From JAXGXT01 sp040772665 (GTDB lineage: Bacteria > Bacillota > Clostridia > Lachnospirales > Anaerotignaceae), in contig JAXGXT010000005.1 in assembly GCA_040772665.1 (NCBI GenBank), positions 62,001-126,000 of the forward strand: a stretch of 64,000 bases of DNA, written 5' to 3'. Below are positions 61,703-64,000 of this stretch, one piece after another. Under the pieces are notes generated by a model that saw only the letters and a program-made list of their open reading frames with translations, was not told where the DNA came from and made no database searches. The position numbers and the translations under genes were made by a program. The first letter of the stretch is position 1. Every line of letters starts with the position of its first letter.

Positions 61703-62614
61703 TTATTCTATTATGCCTCTTATTTGGCTTAAATCCTTTATATTATTTTCAAGCATATATTTTTCAATGCCCTCAATAACCTCAATTGTTGCAAAAGGGT
61801 TCATAAAATTTGCTGTACCCACTGCCACAGCCGTTGCACCAACCATTATAAATTCAATGGCATCTTCCCATGTTGAAATTCCGCCCATTCCTATAATAGG
61901 AAGTTTTGTGCATTTATTAACTTGATAAACCATTCTCAAAGCTACAGGTTTTATTGCAGGTCCTGAAAGACCGCCAACCTTATTTGCAAGAACCGGTTTA
62001 CGTTTATTAATATCAATTTTCATTCCAAGAAGTGTGTTTATAAGGGAAATTCCATCTGCTCCGCCGCTTTCCGCCGCCCTTGCAATTTCTGTTATATCTG
62101 TAACATTTGGTGTCAGCTTAACAATCAACGGTTTTTTTGAATATTTTTTAACCTCGGAAACAACCTTTTCTGCCATTTTAGGCTCTGTTCCAAAGGTTAT
62201 CCCTCCTGCCGAAACATTGGGGCAGGAAATGTTAAGCTCAAAAAGGTCAACGTCAGCCTCACTCATTCTTTCCGCCACATCACAATATTCCTCAATGCTA
62301 TGTCCGCAAAGATTAACAATTATTTTTGTGTCAAACTGCCTAAGAAAAGGAATGTCATTTTCAATAAAACAATCAGCACCGGGATTTTGCAAACCAACGG
62401 AATTAAGCATTCCGCCATATGTTTCAGCAATTCTTGGTGAGTTATTTCCTAACCAAGGCACATTGGCAACACCCTTAACAGTAACTGCTCCAAGTCTGTT
62501 TAAATCGATAAACTCTGCATATTCTTTGCCGCTTCCAAAGGTTCCTGATGCAGTTGTAACAGGATTTTTCATTTCCACACCGCAAATATTAACTAAAGTG
62601 TTGATTTTATTCAT
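61703..62614 (-). CDS. pyrD: Dihydroorotate dehydrogenase (NAD+), catalytic subunit
   Basis: Class 1B enzyme that oxidises dihydroorotate to orotate, passing electrons through PyrK to NAD+. In 303 residues: 'PVTTASGTFGSGKEY', 'ELNISCPNVSAGG' (catalytic Cys), 'KLTPNVTDI', 'GGLSGPAIKPVALRMV' and 'IIGMGGISTWEDAIEFI', the FMN-binding TIM barrel. Its ATG overlaps the pyrK stop by 8 bases, fitting a 1:1 complex. Confidence 0.97.
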   Translation of the reverse strand: MNKINTLVNICGVEMKNPVTTASGTFGSGKEYAEFIDLNRLGAVTVKGVANVPWLGNNSPRIAETYGGMLNSVGLQNPGADCFIENDIPFLRQFDTKIIVNLCGHSIEEYCDVAERMSEADVDLFELNISCPNVSAGGITFGTEPKMAEKVVSEVKKYSKKPLIVKLTPNVTDITEIARAAESGGADGISLINTLLGMKIDINKRKPVLANKVGGLSGPAIKPVALRMVYQVNKCTKLPIIGMGGISTWEDAIEFIMVGATAVAVGTANFMNPFATIEVIEGIEKYMLENNIKDLSQIRGIIE

Positions 62615-63374
62615 CCCAAATCACCTCACTGCCTTTAAAAACAGGGCCGTCTTTGCAAACCTTTTTATTTTCAAACCCATTATCTTTTTTAATTTTAACA
62701 GCACAGCCAACGCATGCACCAATGCCGCATGCCATTCTTTCTTCCATGGAAACCTGTGCATCAATGCCTTTTTCAAGTGCCCATTCAGAAAGAAATTTAA
62801 GCATTATTTTAGGGCCGCAGGAGTAAATTGCATCTGCATTAGGGTTGATTTCTTTCATAAGTTCAACCACGTTGCCTTTAAATCCAACGCTTCCATCGTC
62901 TGTTGCCACGTTAACTTCTGCATCTAAGGATTGAAACTTTTCAACAAGTATAGGGTTTGAGCGAGAACCAAGAAAAACAATAATTCTTCCTTTTAAATTC
63001 TTGGCAACCTCAACAAGAGGCGGCGCACCTATACCTCCGCCTACAAGAATATAAGTGCCCTCTTTTTCTGAAATTTCAAAGCCATTTCCAAGTGGGCCTA
63101 AAACCTGCACTTTATCATTTTCTTTAAGTGAGCTGAAAACTTTTGTTCCCTTGCCTGCAATTTGATAAATAAGAGTTAAACTCCCCTTTTCTTTATCAAT
63201 TTCGCTTATGGAAATTGGTCTTGGGAGAATGTTCTCTCCAAGACCTGTGTAGATATTTATAAACTGTCCGGGCTTTGCCTCATTAGAAATTTCAGGAACT
63301 AAAATATTCATTTCAAAAATGTTTTCTGCTATTTCCTTATTTGATAAAATCTCTGCTGTTGTAAAACTTTTCAT
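62607..63374 (-). CDS. pyrK: Dihydroorotate dehydrogenase electron transfer subunit
   Basis: FAD and 2Fe-2S subunit that links PyrD to NAD+. In 255 residues: ferredoxin-reductase FAD domain ('RPISISEIDKEKGSLTLIYQIAGKGT'), NAD-binding 'YILVGGGIGAPPLVEVAK', and a C-terminal cluster 'ERMACGIGACVGCAVK' plus 'VCKDGPVF', giving the four Cys ligands. It begins directly after the carB stop. Confidence 0.97.
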   Translation of the reverse strand: MKSFTTAEILSNKEIAENIFEMNILVPEISNEAKPGQFINIYTGLGENILPRPISISEIDKEKGSLTLIYQIAGKGTKVFSSLKENDKVQVLGPLGNGFEISEKEGTYILVGGGIGAPPLVEVAKNLKGRIIVFLGSRSNPILVEKFQSLDAEVNVATDDGSVGFKGNVVELMKEINPNADAIYSCGPKIMLKFLSEWALEKGIDAQVSMEERMACGIGACVGCAVKIKKDNGFENKKVCKDGPVFKGSEVIWDE

Positions 63375-64000
63375 TTATACTTCCTCCAGAGAAATAACTC
63401 CTATATTTTCAATAGTAACATCGCTTTCAGTAACATCAAGAAGTGCGCTCATTGTGTCAAGAGATGTCATAAGGTTAACTTTACTTTCTGCAGCCGCACG
63501 TCTTATTTTAAAACCGTCACTTACAGAATTATTGCCTTTGTTTGGTGTGTTTATTATAACATCAATAATTCCGCTTCTAACAACATCAAGAACATTTGGA
63601 ACACCTTCGCTTATTTTTCTTACAACTGTTAAGTTGTCAATGCCGTTTTCTTTAAGATACTCGGCAGTGCCTTCAGTTGCAAGAAATTTATAACCAAGAT
63701 TTTTAAGTCTTTTAGCAATAGGCAAAAAGTCAGGTCTGTCATAAGGTTTAATTGTAACAAGAACAGTTCCGTTTTTCTTTGGAACAACAACACCTGCCGC
63801 AGTAAAGCCTTTAAAAAGAGCCTCTTCCAAAGTTTTTCCCACACCTAAAACTTCACCTGTGGAACGCATTTCAGGCCCAAGGCTAACCTCTACCTCCGGC
63901 AACTTTTCTGTTGAGAAAACAGGCACTTTTATGCAGATTGTGTCAGGCTCAGGACAAATTCCTGTTTCATAGCCTAAATCCTTAAGGCTTGCGCCAAGCA
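63375..64000 (-). CDS. carB: Carbamoyl-phosphate synthase large subunit, C-terminal part
   Basis: The last 208 or so residues of CarB; the frame stays open to the window edge. It holds the end of the second ATP-grasp unit ('KVPVFSTEKLPEVEVSLGPEMRSTGEVLG') and the MGS-like allosteric domain ('VLVTIKPYDRPDFLPIAKRLKNLGYKFLATEGTAEYL', '..DVIINTP'). That domain binds UMP, PRPP or ornithine in relatives. A GTG within the frame is not a start. carA should lie further upstream, off the right edge. Confidence 0.96.
   Translation of the reverse strand, partial: LGASLKDLGYETGICPEPDTICIKVPVFSTEKLPEVEVSLGPEMRSTGEVLGVGKTLEEALFKGFTAAGVVVPKKNGTVLVTIKPYDRPDFLPIAKRLKNLGYKFLATEGTAEYLKENGIDNLTVVRKISEGVPNVLDVVRSGIIDVIINTPNKGNNSVSDGFKIRRAAAESKVNLMTSLDTMSALLDVTESDVTIENIGVISLEEV

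Overview
The window is A+T-rich Firmicutes chromosome from an anaerobic, endospore-forming member of the Clostridia, possibly near Lachnospiraceae or Anaerotignum. The evidence is a complete spoIIIAA-AH operon, PolC-type replicase, the MEP isoprenoid pathway (dxs, dxr, ispG), strong GGAGG ribosome binding sites, many TTG starts, and the gene orders pyrH-frr-uppS-cdsA-dxr-rseP-ispG-polC and spoIIIA-asp23-nusB-xseAB-ispA-dxs-tlyA-nadK-argR-recN. Genus is not determined. No rRNA, CRISPR array or prophage was seen.

Layout. 0-2.4 kb: the edge of a minus-strand gene, a lipoprotein, a tRNA-Thr(CGU), a small acidic membrane protein, a NUDIX hydrolase and a PrsW-like protease. 2.5-13.3 kb: a long minus-strand housekeeping operon from pyrH to polC, covering translation, lipid carrier, CDP-DAG and isoprenoid synthesis, membrane proteolysis and replication. 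13.3-16.7 kb: a secreted LysM esterase, divergent from a DEAD-box helicase. 16.8-23.1 kb: an accessory catabolic island. A PAS-containing sigma-54 activator faces an operon of cyclase-family hydrolase, BCCT transporter, NIF3-like protein and LarA/DUF2088 racemase-like protein. A near-perfect -24/-12 promoter and palindromic upstream sites lie between them. The BCCT gene and the larA-like gene each carry one frameshift. 23.2-25.7 kb: an IS66-family element with intact ends and an 8-bp target duplication but ruined tnpB and tnpC.

25.8-32.8 kb: rlmD, an S1-domain protein, rsfS-yqeK-nadD, yhbY, and a B12-type ABC importer under a cobalamin riboswitch. 33.1-40.5 kb: a CorC-like membrane protein, glyA, mnmA, iscU-iscS, an XRE regulator and iscR. 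A pair of 46-bp repeats sits upstream of mnmA. 40.6-55.2 kb: recN, argR, nadK, tlyA, dxs, a DUF212 protein, ispA, xseB, xseA, nusB, asp23, and the spoIIIA operon behind a sigma-E-type promoter. 55.3-60.7 kb: divergent aroF-tyrA-aroA, an SGNH hydrolase and a MATE pump. 60.8-64 kb: pyrE, then pyrD-pyrK-carB; carB runs off the right edge.

The most unusual region is 16.8-23.1 kb: a sigma-54-controlled uptake and conversion module whose substrate I cannot name. All gene damage in the window lies between 17.4 and 25.3 kb, while about fifty flanking genes are open, which suggests local decay rather than general sequencing noise.
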